DNA of 12,587 bases from an uncultured Polaromonas sp. (lineage in GTDB: Bacteria > Pseudomonadota > Gammaproteobacteria > Burkholderiales > Burkholderiaceae), in contig CAMLDT010000102.1 of the NCBI GenBank assembly GCA_946479075.1, positions 1 to 12,587 on the forward strand, in the 5' to 3' direction. Positions 1-7,269 of the stretch are shown in pieces. How positions within the stretch are numbered: position 1 is the first letter of the stretch; each line of letters opens with the position of its first letter. Under the pieces are notes generated by a model. That model was not told the DNA's origin. It saw only the letters and a list, made by a program, of their open reading frames with translations, and made no database searches. The translations under genes and the position numbers were made by a program.

Positions 1-774
1 ATTCGCCGCACGGTGGAGCACTGCAACCAGTTGCCGGTGCATCCGCGTCATCCGTATGCGGGCGATCTGGTGTACACCTCGTTTTCCGGCTCCCACCAGG
101 ACGCCATCAAGAAAGCGTTTGCCGCCCGCAAGGAAGGCGACGTGTGGGACATGCCCTATCTGCCGATCGATCCCAAGGATCTGGGCCGCAGCTACGAGGC
201 CGTCATCCGTGTCAACAGCCAGTCGGGCAAGGGCGGGATTTCTTATCTGCTGGAGAGTGAATACGGACTGGAATTGCCGCGCCGCCTGCAAATTGAATTC
301 AGCCAGGTGGTTCAGGGCGTGATGGACGCCACCGGCAAGGAACTGACAGCCGCGGACTTGTGGACCCTGTTCGACCGCGAATACGGCATTCAGACGGTCG
401 CCGCCCCCTTATGTCGGGTGCAGGAAGAAGCCGCGAGCGGTCAGGTCCGGATCCACGCCGATGCCATGCTTCAGGGCAAGCCTTTCGCCGTCAACGGTCG
501 GGGCACCGGGCCCATTGATGCGTTTGTCAACGGTTTGAACGGCATGATGGGGTCGGTCATTCGCGTGCTGGACCATCACGAACATGCCGTCGGTTCGGGC
601 GCGGATGCCCAGGCCGTGGCCTATCTCGAATTGCGGGTCGGCGAGAGCCAGACGCTGTTTGGCGTGGGCCGCGATGCGAACATTGTGTCGGCGTCCTTGA
701 AGGCGGTGATTTCCGGCCTGCAGCGCGCAAAAATTACAATGCATGAGAAGCAAACGAGCGGCTCAGCCGCCTGA
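1..774 (+). CDS. leuA: 2-isopropylmalate synthase, long (type II) form, C-terminal part
   Basis: Partial gene: the frame is open from the first base and ends at TGA 772-774, leaving 257 residues. 2-Isopropylmalate synthase condenses acetyl-CoA with 2-oxoisovalerate, the first committed step of leucine synthesis in the cytosol. What remains is the end of the catalytic lid region (HPYAGDLVYTSFSGSHQDAI), the linker (VNSQSGKGGISYLLESEYGL, then LPRRLQIEFSQVVQGVM), and the C-terminal leucine-binding regulatory domain ending in NIVSASLKAVISGL. The NSQSGKGG...LPRRLQIEFSQ signature marks the long form known from Mycobacterium and many proteobacteria, which differs from the E. coli form. The active-site N-terminal half lies outside the window. 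A second, short-form leuA starts 27 bp downstream on the same strand, so the two are probably co-transcribed. The GTG at 13 is an internal codon, not a start. Confidence 0.9.
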   Translation: MRRTVEHCNQLPVHPRHPYAGDLVYTSFSGSHQDAIKKAFAARKEGDVWDMPYLPIDPKDLGRSYEAVIRVNSQSGKGGISYLLESEYGLELPRRLQIEFSQVVQGVMDATGKELTAADLWTLFDREYGIQTVAAPLCRVQEEAASGQVRIHADAMLQGKPFAVNGRGTGPIDAFVNGLNGMMGSVIRVLDHHEHAVGSGADAQAVAYLELRVGESQTLFGVGRDANIVSASLKAVISGLQRAKITMHEKQTSGSAA

Positions 775-801
775 CCGCCAAAGATCAACTGGAGAACCCC
801 C

Positions 802-2340
802 GTGACTGACAAACTGATTATTTTCGACACCACCTTGCGCGACGGCGAGCAATCCCCCGGCGCCTCCATGACGCGCGATGAAAAACTCCGCATTGCGAGA
901 CAACTTGAGCGCCTGAAGGTCGATGTCATCGAAGCCGGTTTTGCCGCCAGCTCCAATGGCGACTTTGAGGCCGTGCAGGCGATTGCCAATGTCATCAAGG
1001 ATTCCACCGTTTGCTCGCTGTCGCGGGCCAATGACCGCGATATTTCTCGTGCCGCCGAAGCGCTCAAGGGTGCCAGCCGCGCCCGCATTCACACCTTCAT
1101 CGCGACCAGCGCCCTGCATATGGAGAAGAAGTTGCGCATGAGCCCGGAGCAGGTGCTGGAGCAGGCCAAACTGTCGGTGCGTTTTGCGCGCAACCTGGTC
1201 GCCGATGTCGAGTTCAGCCCCGAAGACGGTTACCGCAGCGATGTCGATTTCCTGTGCCGCGTACTCGAAGCGGTGATCGCCGAGGGCGCCACCACCATCA
1301 ACGTGCCCGACACCGTGGGTTATGCCGTGCCCGAGCTGTACGGCAACTTCATCAAGACCCTGCGTGAGCGCGTGCCCAACAGCGACAAGGCGATCTGGTC
1401 CGTGCACTGCCACAACGACCTGGGCATGGCCGTGGCCAACTCGCTGGCCGGCGTGAAGATCGGCGGCGCGCGCCAGGTCGAATGCACCATCAACGGACTC
1501 GGTGAGCGCGCCGGCAACTGCTCGCTCGAAGAGATCGTCATGGCGGTGAAAACACGCCGCGATTATTTCAACCTCGACATGAACATCGACCCGCTGCACA
1601 TCGTGGCCGCCAGCCGCATGGTCAGTCAGACCACCGGGTTTGTGGTGCAGCCGAACAAGGCAGTGGTCGGCGCCAATGCTTTTGCGCATGCGTCGGGCAT
1701 TCACCAGGACGGCATGCTCAAAGCACGCGAGACCTACGAAATCATGCGTGCCGAAGACGTGGGCTGGAGCTCCAACAAGATGGTGCTGGGCAAACTCAGT
1801 GGCCGCAATGCCTTCAAGCAGCGCCTGCAGGATCTGGGTATCCAGATGGAGAGCGAGGCCGACACCAATGCCGCATTTGCGCGCTTCAAGGAACTGGCAG
1901 ACGGCAAGAGCGAAATTTTCGACGAGGACATCCTCGCGCTGGTGAGCGACGACAGCGTCTCGCACGAAAAAGAGCAGTACGGCTTTGTCTCGCTGTCGCA
2001 GCACAGTGAAACCGGCGAGCGGCCGCAGGCGACCGTGGTGTTCACCGTGGACGGCAAGGAGGTCCGCGGTGCGTCGGACGGCAACGGCCCGGTGGATGCT
2101 TCCCTCAAGGCCATTGAGACCCACGTCCAAAGCGGCGCTGAAATGGTGCTGTATTCCGTGAATGCCATCAGTGGCTCTACCGAAAGCCAGGGCGAGGTCA
2201 CGGTGCGTTTGCAGAACAGTGGCCGGGTGGTCAACGGGGTGGGTGCGGATCCCGATATCGTCGTGGCCTCGGCCAAGGCGTATTTGAGCGCGTTGAGCAA
2301 ATTGCAGAGCAAGGCAGACCGGGTGGCCGCCCAGGGCTGA
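802..2340 (+). CDS. leuA: 2-isopropylmalate synthase, short (E. coli-like) form
   Basis: Complete 512-residue enzyme with the normal length for E. coli-type LeuA, converting 2-oxoisovalerate and acetyl-CoA to 2-isopropylmalate. The N-terminal HMGL-like TIM barrel has the catalytic TTLRDGEQ loop (R13, D14), the metal-binding HCHND motif (H202, H204) and GLGERAGN (N239). The lid contains [12 protein letters not shown] and GKLSGRNAF. The C-terminal regulatory domain, roughly residues 390-510, contains [14 protein letters not shown] and ends in a region typical of leucine feedback control. The GTG start at 802 is chosen because GGAG (791-794) sits 7 nt upstream and the protein starts at the family position ([14 protein letters not shown]). 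It follows the long-form leuA by 27 bp. A 7-bp hairpin lies about 50 bp after the stop. Citramalate synthase is the main alternative for relatives of this fold, but the motifs fit LeuA better. Confidence 0.96.
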   Translation: MTDKLIIFDTTLRDGEQSPGASMTRDEKLRIARQLERLKVDVIEAGFAASSNGDFEAVQAIANVIKDSTVCSLSRANDRDISRAAEALKGASRARIHTFIATSALHMEKKLRMSPEQVLEQAKLSVRFARNLVADVEFSPEDGYRSDVDFLCRVLEAVIAEGATTINVPDTVGYAVPELYGNFIKTLRERVPNSDKAIWSVHCHNDLGMAVANSLAGVKIGGARQVECTINGLGERAGNCSLEEIVMAVKTRRDYFNLDMNIDPLHIVAASRMVSQTTGFVVQPNKAVVGANAFAHASGIHQDGMLKARETYEIMRAEDVGWSSNKMVLGKLSGRNAFKQRLQDLGIQMESEADTNAAFARFKELADGKSEIFDEDILALVSDDSVSHEKEQYGFVSLSQHSETGERPQATVVFTVDGKEVRGASDGNGPVDASLKAIETHVQSGAEMVLYSVNAISGSTESQGEVTVRLQNSGRVVNGVGADPDIVVASAKAYLSALSKLQSKADRVAAQG

Positions 2341-2391
2341 GCGGCGCTTCCTGGAAATACTTTTGAAATCAAGGACTTAGTAATATTTTGT

Positions 2392-2416
2392 GCCAGCAGT
2401 CGGTGAAAGTGCTGGC
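2392..2416 (+). terminator. hairpin after leuA, weak terminator candidate
   Basis: Perfect 7-bp stem GCCAGCA (2392-2398) / TGCTGGC (2410-2416) with an 11-nt loop, 51 bp after the leuA stop. Only two Ts follow it on the plus strand, so it is a poor intrinsic terminator. It may act as an RNA-stabilising 3' end or a Rho-assisted stop. Confidence 0.4.
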
Positions 2417-2435
2417 TTGGGAGGACCAGTTAAGC

Positions 2436-2520
2436 GTTGCGATTAGGAAAGTTTCGCAAACGATTGATATTGCGTGACTTTTTCTATTTGTATACACTCC
2501 AGCATCGCACTAATCGCAAC
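2436..2520. repeat. perfect 11-bp inverted repeat flanking the PBP7 promoter region
   Basis: GTTGCGATTAG (2436-2446) is the exact reverse complement of CTAATCGCAAC (2510-2520), with 63 bp between. The right arm ends 1 bp before the Shine-Dalgarno GGAGG of the downstream PBP7 gene. Three further TCGCA/TTGCG-like words fall between or inside the arms (2453-2458, 2470-2475, 2504-2508). The arrangement suggests paired operator sites or a DNA-looping element rather than an RNA hairpin, because the likely transcription start lies between the arms. The binding protein is unknown. Confidence 0.55.
2470..2498 (+). promoter_or_regulatory. possible sigma-70 promoter for PBP7 gene
   Basis: A/T-rich patch in a GC-rich gap. 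The best -10 candidates are the overlapping TATACA (2491-2496) and TACACT (2493-2498), each 4 of 6 to consensus. TTGCGT (2470-2475) lies 17 bp upstream of the second as a weak -35. A better -35 word, TTGATA (2464-2469), is too far from TATACA (21 bp). A start near 2504 would give a leader of about 30 nt. It lies between the arms of the 11-bp inverted repeat. Confidence 0.35.
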
Positions 2521-2534
2521 TGGAGGCGACCCCC

Positions 2535-3596
2535 ATGTCCAACACGCTGAATCTGCTGTTCAAACGGAGCTTACAACTCGTTGGATTTCTTACCTGTTCG
2601 GTCGCGTTGATGTTTCCGGTTGCTTCAGAGGCGGCATCGGCCAAGCGGCCGGTGATCAAGAAGTCGCAGATGAGCAAGACGGTGACCCGCAAGGTGGTTT
2701 CCAGCCGCAAGAGTGCGCGTTTTGTTGCCAAGTCTCCGCGCAAGCCGGTCATCGTGGCGCGGCCGGCCCAACTTTCATTCGGCCAACTCGCCGGCCTCCA
2801 TGCCGTTGAGGATCCGCTGGACTTGAAGTCGAGCGTGGCCTTGGTGGTGGACCAGGACACGCATGAAGTCCTGTTCAGCAAGAACGATCACGCTGTCCTG
2901 CCGATTGCGTCCCTGACCAAGCTGATGACGGGCGTGATCATCAGCGGCGCGCAGTTGCCGATGGACGAAGCCATCACCATCACCCAGGACGATGTGGACA
3001 CCGAAAAAGGCAGCCGTTCGCGCCTTCGTGTAGGCGCCACACTGACGCGCGGTGAACTGCTGCATCTGGCCCTGATGTCCAGTGAAAACCGGGCTGCACA
3101 TGCCTTGGGGCGGACCTATCCCGGCGGCCTTTCCGCGTTTGTCAATCTGATGAATGCCAAGGCCCGGCTGCTCGGCATGCGGGACACCCACTATGTTGAA
3201 CCCACCGGCCTGTCGAGCCAGAACCAGTCGAGTGCCCAGGATCTGGCCACGCTGGTTAACGCTGCCCATGCAGATCCTGTGTTGCGTGAACTCTCGACGT
3301 CCACCGGCTATCAGGTGGCGGTGGGACGCCAGACACTGCAATACAACAACACCAACCGGCTGGTGAAAAATCCGGATTGGGACATCGGTTTGCAAAAAAC
3401 CGGCTACATCTCTGAAGCGGGTCAGTGTCTGGTGATGCAAACCAAGATCGCCGGCCGCAAGCTGATCATGGTGTTTCTCGATTCGGCCGGAAAACTCAGC
3501 CGCCTGGGCGATGCAGAACGTGTGCGCCGCTGGGTCGAGTCGCAGCCTGTGAGCTTGCCGAAAGTCAGCGCGGCAGCCAGGCCCGCCAACGGCTGA
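2535..3596 (+). CDS. pbpG: D-alanyl-D-alanine endopeptidase (PBP7-type, peptidase S11)
   Basis: 353-residue periplasmic penicillin-binding protein of the S11 family, which cleaves D-Ala-meso-DAP cross-links in peptidoglycan. All three serine-active-site motifs are present: SLTK (S126, K129), SEN (S183-N185) and KTG (K288-G290). The start has a basic residue pair (K10, R11), a hydrophobic stretch (about 13-28) and Ala-rich cleavage sites around residues 33-36, so export by Sec is expected. A very basic linker (residues 37-79, 14 Lys/Arg and no acidic residue) precedes the catalytic domain. The ATG at 2535 is preceded by GGAGG (2522-2526, 8-nt spacing). The protein lacks the long C-terminal domain and membrane anchor of PBP5/DacA, which favours PBP7. 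It appears monocistronic, with its own promoter region upstream and a terminator at 3680-3700. DacA-like carboxypeptidase is the alternative. Confidence 0.92.
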   Translation: MSNTLNLLFKRSLQLVGFLTCSVALMFPVASEAASAKRPVIKKSQMSKTVTRKVVSSRKSARFVAKSPRKPVIVARPAQLSFGQLAGLHAVEDPLDLKSSVALVVDQDTHEVLFSKNDHAVLPIASLTKLMTGVIISGAQLPMDEAITITQDDVDTEKGSRSRLRVGATLTRGELLHLALMSSENRAAHALGRTYPGGLSAFVNLMNAKARLLGMRDTHYVEPTGLSSQNQSSAQDLATLVNAAHADPVLRELSTSTGYQVAVGRQTLQYNNTNRLVKNPDWDIGLQKTGYISEAGQCLVMQTKIAGRKLIMVFLDSAGKLSRLGDAERVRRWVESQPVSLPKVSAAARPANG

Positions 3597-3638
3597 GATT
3601 GCCCCGGGCGGCAAGCACAAACTGATGGCCTTCAGCGC

Positions 3639-3700
3639 ACAGTTTGCTATCTTATTGGTAGCTATCCGCGCTTGCTGGCAAAGGGCTGGCGCCCTTTTTT
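3639..3700 (+). terminator. repeat-derived intrinsic terminator of the PBP7 gene
   Basis: The stem AAAGGGC (3680-3686) / GCCCTTT (3691-3697) with loop TGGC is followed by more Ts to 3700, a good intrinsic terminator for the plus strand. The preceding stretch (GCTATC...GTAGCTATC...GCGCTTGCTGG) resembles, from memory, an intergenic element seen many times in Comamonadaceae genomes. An upstream CAAACTG (3618-3624) / CAGTTTG (3640-3646) pair partly overlaps it. The T-tract runs into the stop codon (TTA 3699-3701) of the convergent iclR gene. Confidence 0.75.
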
Positions 3701-4490
3701 ACTTGAAATTTCCGGACCGGTAGCCAAGCGCTGCCGAAATCTCGTGGGCCGTGGCTTCCAGTTTGGGCAACCAGCCTTCGTCCAGCCGGTCTGCCGGCGC
3801 CGAGATTGACAGTCCCGCCACCAGCTTGCTTTGGTCGTCGTAGATGCCGGCTGCCATGCAGCGCACGCCCAGTTCCAGTTCCTCATTGTCGCGGGCAATG
3901 CCGTATTGCCGGGCTTTGGACAGTTCGCGCTCCAGGGTCGCCAGCTGGGTGATGCTGTTTTTCGTCTGGCCGGGCAGGCCGGTGCGGGTCGCGTAGATGC
4001 GCAGGCGCTGAGGATCGTCAAACGCCAGGAACAGCTTGCCCACCGAGGTCAGGTGCAAAGGCGCCCGTCCGCCGATGGCGCGGACCACCTGCATGCCTGA
4101 GCGCTCGCTGTAGGCGCGCTCCACATAGATGATTTCGTCGCCCTGGCGCATGCTCAGGTTCACCGGTTGCTGGATCAGCCGGTGCAGCTCGCGCATGGGG
4201 GTCAGCGCTGCATCCCGCACGCTCAGGCGCGCCTTGACCAGGTTGCCCAGCTCCAGCAGGCGCATGCCGAGCCGGTAGCTGCCGGCAATGGGGCGGTCCA
4301 CAAAGCGCCCGGTCGCCAAATCGTTGAGGATGCGGTGCGCCGTGGACGGATGCAGCCCCGATTTTTCGCTGATTTCCTTCAGGGACACGGCCTCTTCCCG
4401 GGCCGCGAGGATTTCAAGCAGCGTGAACATGCGTTCGATCACCTGGACAGTGGGCTTCGCGGGGAGAGCAGATGCGTCTGGCTTTTTCAT
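3699..4490 (-). CDS. IclR-family transcriptional regulator
   Basis: 263-residue regulator of typical IclR length. An N-terminal winged helix-turn-helix (about residues 15-75) carries VIERMFTLLEIL, SLKEISEKSGL and the recognition helix HPSTAHRILNDL. The C-terminal effector-binding domain (about 80-260) has the family stretches RAIGGRAPLHLTSVGK and ELELGVRCMAAGIYDD, followed by AGLSISAP. Members bind small aromatic or carboxylic acids and usually control a neighbouring catabolic operon, but no such operon is in this window, so its target and ligand cannot be read here. The ATG at 4490 is the natural N-terminus; no strong Shine-Dalgarno is seen. TAAAAT (4506-4511 on the minus strand) could be a -10 box of its own promoter, without a clear -35. 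It follows bpt by 54 bp on the same strand, so read-through from aat-bpt is also possible. Confidence 0.9.
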   Translation of the reverse strand: MKKPDASALPAKPTVQVIERMFTLLEILAAREEAVSLKEISEKSGLHPSTAHRILNDLATGRFVDRPIAGSYRLGMRLLELGNLVKARLSVRDAALTPMRELHRLIQQPVNLSMRQGDEIIYVERAYSERSGMQVVRAIGGRAPLHLTSVGKLFLAFDDPQRLRIYATRTGLPGQTKNSITQLATLERELSKARQYGIARDNEELELGVRCMAAGIYDDQSKLVAGLSISAPADRLDEGWLPKLEATAHEISAALGYRSGNFK

Positions 4491-4544
4491 GATGGAATGC
4501 CCGCAATTTTACACTGTGAAAAACGGAGTCGCCCCTGCCGCCTT

Positions 4545-5321
4545 TCAAAGGCCGGGCAAATCGGCCGGACCGGCCGCTGCGGCAAGCGGTCCCGGTCGCC
4601 ACTCGCCATCGACCAGCACCTGGTTGGGCACAAACCGGGCCTTGTAATTCATTTTCGGGCTCTGCGCGATCCAGTACCCCAGATAGACATGCGGCAAGCC
4701 CAGCTGCCGAGCCTGCTCGACCTGCCAGAGCACGCTGTAGTTGCCATAACTCGCCTGGGCATCGGGTTCGTAAAAGGTATAGACCGCAGAAACCCCGTCT
4801 TCCAGCACGTCCAGAATCGACACCATTTTCAGGGCGCCGGCCTCGCCGTTGGGCAGGGTTTCACGAAACTCCACCAGGCGCGAATTGACACGGCTTTGCA
4901 GCAGGAACTGGGTGTATTGATCCACGCTGTCGTGGTCCATGCCGCCGCCGGCGTGGCGGCCATTCTGGTAACGCAGGTAGAGCTGGTAATGCTCGGGCAT
5001 GAAACACAGCTTGAGCACCCGTGCCTGCAGCGACTGGTGGCGTTTCCAGGCGCGGCGCTGGCTGCGGTCGGGCACGAAGGTAGCCACGGGGACGCGCAGT
5101 GGCACACAGGCCTGGCATCCGTCGCAGTAAGGCCGGTAGGTGAACATGCCACTGCGGCGGAAGCCGTTGACAACCAGTTCCGAGTAGGCGGTGTTGTGAA
5201 TCAGGTGGCTGGGCGTGGCGACCTGCGAACGTGCCTGCCGGCCTGGCAGGTAGCTGCAGGGGTAGGGCGCTGTGGCATAAAACTGCAGCGCCTGCAAAGG
5301 CAGGTCTTTGAGATGCGTCAC
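4545..5321 (-). CDS. bpt: aspartate/glutamate leucyltransferase (Bpt)
   Basis: 258-residue member of the ATE1-like family. Bpt transfers leucine from Leu-tRNA to proteins with N-terminal Asp or Glu, making them N-degrons for ClpS/ClpAP. Family motifs are clear: PYPCSYLPG (C22), the cysteine cluster [13 protein letters not shown] (C66, C69, C72) as in eukaryotic ATE1, YTFYEPD, and [17 protein letters not shown] near the C-terminus. Length matches bacterial Bpt (about 240-260). The chosen start is GTG at 5321, 4 bp after the aat stop; no strong Shine-Dalgarno is visible, so translation is probably coupled to aat. The specificity assignment (Leu to Asp/Glu rather than Arg) follows characterised bacterial members such as Vibrio vulnificus Bpt and the pairing with aat; it is not readable from the sequence alone. 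Confidence 0.93.
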   Translation of the reverse strand: MTHLKDLPLQALQFYATAPYPCSYLPGRQARSQVATPSHLIHNTAYSELVVNGFRRSGMFTYRPYCDGCQACVPLRVPVATFVPDRSQRRAWKRHQSLQARVLKLCFMPEHYQLYLRYQNGRHAGGGMDHDSVDQYTQFLLQSRVNSRLVEFRETLPNGEAGALKMVSILDVLEDGVSAVYTFYEPDAQASYGNYSVLWQVEQARQLGLPHVYLGYWIAQSPKMNYKARFVPNQVLVDGEWRPGPLAAAAGPADLPGL

Positions 5322-5325
5322 GTCA

Positions 5326-6093
5326 TCAGCTCGTCGTGGGTTCGGGCGTCGTTAACAACTGATTCCAGTATAGGGGCTCAAATTTCCAGCGCGGAGCGCT
5401 CATGGGCAGCCTTGCCGCCACCTCGGCGACAAATTGCGCACGCGGAACTTCGGCGGCGCCGAGCGAGGCCAGGTGCCGCGTGTTTTGCTGGCAATCAATC
5501 ATGGTGATGCCGTGTGCCCGGCAAAACCCCACCAGCGCGGCCAGGGCCACTTTGGAGGCGTCGGTGCGGTGTGCAAACATGGACTCGCCAAACACCATGC
5601 CCCCGATGTTCACGCAGTACAGCCCGCCGGCGAGTTCGCCGTCGATCCAGGTTTCCACGCTGTGCGCATGGCCGGCCTTGTGCAGTGCGATGTAGGCCTG
5701 CACCATCTCCGGAACAATCCAGGTGCCCGCCTGCGCGTTGCGCGGCGTGCTGGCGCAGGCACGAATCACCCGCTCAAAGGCACTGTCGAATCTGATCTCG
5801 TGTCCTGGTGCAGCACCGAAATGCACGATGTATTTTCGGAGGGACCGATGGAGCCTGAAGCCGGAGGTGCGCAGCACCATGCGCGGGTCCGGGCTCCACC
5901 AGAGGATGGGTTGCCCTTCACTGAACCACGGAAAGATGCCCAGCCGGTAAGCCTGGAGCAGCGTCGGCACATCCAGCGTTTTGCCCGCGGCCAGCAGGCC
6001 CGGCGCCGGGTCATCCTCGCGCCAGGCCGTCTCCACCGCCGGAAATGCTTCGTCGGCGGCTAGCCAGGGCAGGGTGTGGGAGGGGGTGCGCAT
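5326..6093 (-). CDS. aat: leucyl/phenylalanyl-tRNA-protein transferase
   Basis: 255-residue cytosolic enzyme that adds Leu or Phe from tRNA to proteins with N-terminal Lys or Arg, creating primary destabilising residues for ClpS/ClpAP. Family motifs present in order: [56 protein letters not shown], then [15 protein letters not shown] and [15 protein letters not shown] take ATG 6093 as the start because the protein then opens a few residues before the usual LPWL; an upstream in-frame TTG at 6132 would add 13 residues but has no ribosome-binding site and lies almost against the tRNA terminator. No strong Shine-Dalgarno is seen for the ATG either. It is the first gene of the aat-bpt pair. No obvious promoter is visible between it and the tRNA terminator. 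Confidence 0.93.
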   Translation of the reverse strand: MRTPSHTLPWLAADEAFPAVETAWREDDPAPGLLAAGKTLDVPTLLQAYRLGIFPWFSEGQPILWWSPDPRMVLRTSGFRLHRSLRKYIVHFGAAPGHEIRFDSAFERVIRACASTPRNAQAGTWIVPEMVQAYIALHKAGHAHSVETWIDGELAGGLYCVNIGGMVFGESMFAHRTDASKVALAALVGFCRAHGITMIDCQQNTRHLASLGAAEVPRAQFVAEVAARLPMSAPRWKFEPLYWNQLLTTPEPTTS

Positions 6094-6146
6094 CGCAGGG
6101 GTGGATCCGGTCCGCAAATGGTAGCGCGTCAAGGGATGCGGCCAAC

Positions 6147-6179
6147 AAAAAAGCCCGGACGCGAACGCGGCCGGGCTTT
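6147..6179 (-). terminator. intrinsic terminator of tRNA-Asn
   Basis: A 9-bp stem formed by 6150-6158 and 6171-6179 (AAAGCCCGG / CCGGGCTTT) is extended after an A-G mismatch by 3 more pairs and a GAAC loop. On the minus strand it is followed by more Ts (6149-6147), giving a six-T tract. It starts 6 nt after the CCA end of the tRNA. A short T-run also exists on the plus-strand side, but no plus-strand gene precedes it. Confidence 0.85.
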
Positions 6180-6185
6180 GAATTT

Positions 6186-6261
6186 TGGCTCCTCAACCTG
6201 GGCTCGAACCAGGGACCTACGGATTAACAGTCCGGCGCTCTACCAACTGAGCTATTGAGGA
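6186..6261 (-). tRNA. tRNA-Asn (anticodon GTT)
   Basis: 76-nt tRNA on the minus strand. The acceptor stem TCCTCAA (6261-6255) pairs with TTGAGGA (6196-6190), followed by discriminator G and an encoded CCA (6188-6186). The D-loop region reads TAGCTCAGTTGGTAGAGC, the anticodon arm CCGGA-CTGTTAA-TCCG gives anticodon GTT, and the T arm has the standard GGTTCGAGCC. It decodes AAC and AAU. It stands alone with its own -10 box and terminator, and the gene is intact with no sign of an integrated element beside it. Confidence 0.97.
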
Positions 6262-6273
6262 ATGCAGCCTAAG

Positions 6274-6279
6274 ATTATA
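6274..6279 (-). promoter_or_regulatory. -10 box of tRNA-Asn promoter
   Basis: A perfect TATAAT on the minus strand, 12 bp upstream of the mature tRNA 5' end, so the precursor would carry a leader of only about 5-6 nt. No good -35 hexamer is found 16-18 bp upstream, so another activator or an upstream element may be needed. Confidence 0.65.
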
Positions 6280-6385
6280 GCCTGAATTTTTTCCGTTCCC
6301 GGCGCTGCGCCTGCGCGAAGGCCGCACCTGGAGGCATGATCTGCGGCGATGCGGGCGGCATGCCGCGTCCCTGATAATCCGGCAT
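6275..6385 (-). other. short antisense-side ORF in the tRNA-thiD gap, doubtful
   Basis: A 36-codon frame from ATG 6385 to TAA 6277-6275, opening MPDYQGRGMPP and ending in the basic tail QRRERKKFRL. It fills most of the 162-bp gap between tRNA-Asn and thiD. I do not recognise it. GAGG lies only 2 nt before the ATG, too close for a normal Shine-Dalgarno, and its stop codon overlaps the tRNA -10 box. The Pro/Gly/Met-rich start and basic end look protein-like, so it could be a small gene or the remnant of one; chance is equally possible. Confidence 0.25.
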
Positions 6386-6423
6386 CGCCTCACGCAGGCG
6401 GAGACCAACGGAAAATCGTCGCC

Positions 6424-7269
6424 ATGAGCCACACCTCTTTTGAATTTGAATACCCGCGTGTGCTGTCCATTGCCGGGTCCGACAGCGGCGGCGGCGCGGG
6501 TATCCAGGCGGACCTGAAGACCATCGCCGCGCTGGGTTGTTACGGCATGACGGCCATCACCGCGCTGACGGCGCAGAACACCCTCGGGGTGCGCTCCATT
6601 CATGGGGTGCCGCCTGACATTTTGCGTGACCAGATTGATGCGGTGGTCGAGGACATCGGCGTTCATGCCGTCAAGATCGGCATGTTGCACGCGCCGGAGA
6701 TCGTGCTGACCGTGGCCGCGGCGATAGACCGCCATGCGCTGCAGAAGGTCGTGCTCGATCCCGTCATGGTGGCCACCAGCGGCGCCGTCTTGATCGCCAA
6801 CCCGGCCATCGACGTGCTGGTGAGCGAGCTGTTTCCCCGGGCGGTTCTTGTGACGCCCAATCTTGACGAAGCCGCGTTGCTGGTCGGCCGGCCCCTGCGC
6901 AATGCGCAGGACATGGAAGGGGCTGCGGCGGAGCTGCTGGCCCGTGGCGCACATGCCGTGCTGCTCAAGGGCGGCCATTTGCCCGGCGATACCGTGATCG
7001 ATTTGCTGGTCACTGCGGCTGGCGGCAAACACTGGATGCAGGCGCCGCGTATCCAGAGCGCCAACACCCATGGCACGGGTTGCACCCTGTCGTCGGCCAT
7101 TGCGGCCGGTCTCGCGCTGGGCCAGCCCTTGCTGGACGCGGTCGAGATGGCTCGGGTTTATGTGCGTGAGGCGATGCTGGCGGGCGCTGCGGTGAAAACC
7201 GGTGCCGGTGGCGGCCCGCTCAACCACGGCCATGCGCCTGTGACCATGCGGCTCAAAGCGCTGGCTTGA
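6424..7269 (+). CDS. thiD: hydroxymethylpyrimidine/phosphomethylpyrimidine kinase
   Basis: 281-residue ribokinase-fold enzyme that phosphorylates HMP to HMP-P and then HMP-PP for thiamine synthesis. Visible family motifs: LSIAGSDSGGGAGIQADLK near the N-terminus (substrate and glycine-rich loop, about residues 14-32), the GCYGMTAITALTAQNT segment, DPVMVATSG, LVTPNLDEAALL, LLKGGH, and the anion-hole motif THGTGCTLSSAIA with C220. Length is normal for ThiD (about 265-290). The ATG at 6424 is preferred because the family begins just before RVLSIAGSDSGGG; an in-frame ATG at 6349 would add 25 residues of unlikely composition. A GGA at 6410-6412 is the only, weak, ribosome-binding candidate. A 12-bp palindrome GCGGCATGCCGC (6355-6366) lies upstream. 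No TPP riboswitch is seen. It converges on the ferredoxin-NADP reductase gene with a 43-bp gap. Confidence 0.94.
   Translation: MSHTSFEFEYPRVLSIAGSDSGGGAGIQADLKTIAALGCYGMTAITALTAQNTLGVRSIHGVPPDILRDQIDAVVEDIGVHAVKIGMLHAPEIVLTVAAAIDRHALQKVVLDPVMVATSGAVLIANPAIDVLVSELFPRAVLVTPNLDEAALLVGRPLRNAQDMEGAAAELLARGAHAVLLKGGHLPGDTVIDLLVTAAGGKHWMQAPRIQSANTHGTGCTLSSAIAAGLALGQPLLDAVEMARVYVREAMLAGAAVKTGAGGGPLNHGHAPVTMRLKALA

Noticed and set aside
763..2130. A 455-codon open frame antisense to the short-form leuA.
   Set aside because: It is opposite a clear enzyme gene, has no recognisable domain and a His/Ala/Gly-rich composition typical of antisense frames in GC-rich DNA.
4167..5507. A 446-codon plus-strand frame covering parts of iclR, bpt and aat.
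   Set aside because: It runs antisense across three well-supported genes and its translation shows no family motif.
6094..6132. A TTG start giving aat 13 extra residues.
   Set aside because: Rare start codon, no Shine-Dalgarno, and the family begins near the ATG at 6093.
6186..6261. tRNA-Asn as an integration site for a mobile element.
   Set aside because: The tRNA is intact, no partial copy of its 3' end is seen in the window, and no integrase gene is nearby.
6336..6374. A 12-codon plus-strand ORF preceded by GGAGG.
   Set aside because: The GGAGG is only 1 nt from the ATG, too close to direct initiation, and the peptide has no notable features.
6349..6423. An upstream in-frame ATG extending thiD by 25 residues.
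   Set aside because: The added residues are unlike ThiD N-termini and there is no ribosome-binding site at the correct distance.
6262..6423. A TPP riboswitch upstream of thiD, suggested by CCTGATAATCCGGCATCGCC.
   Set aside because: The invariant CUGAGA element and the paired P2-P5 layout are not found; the resemblance is limited to a short stretch.
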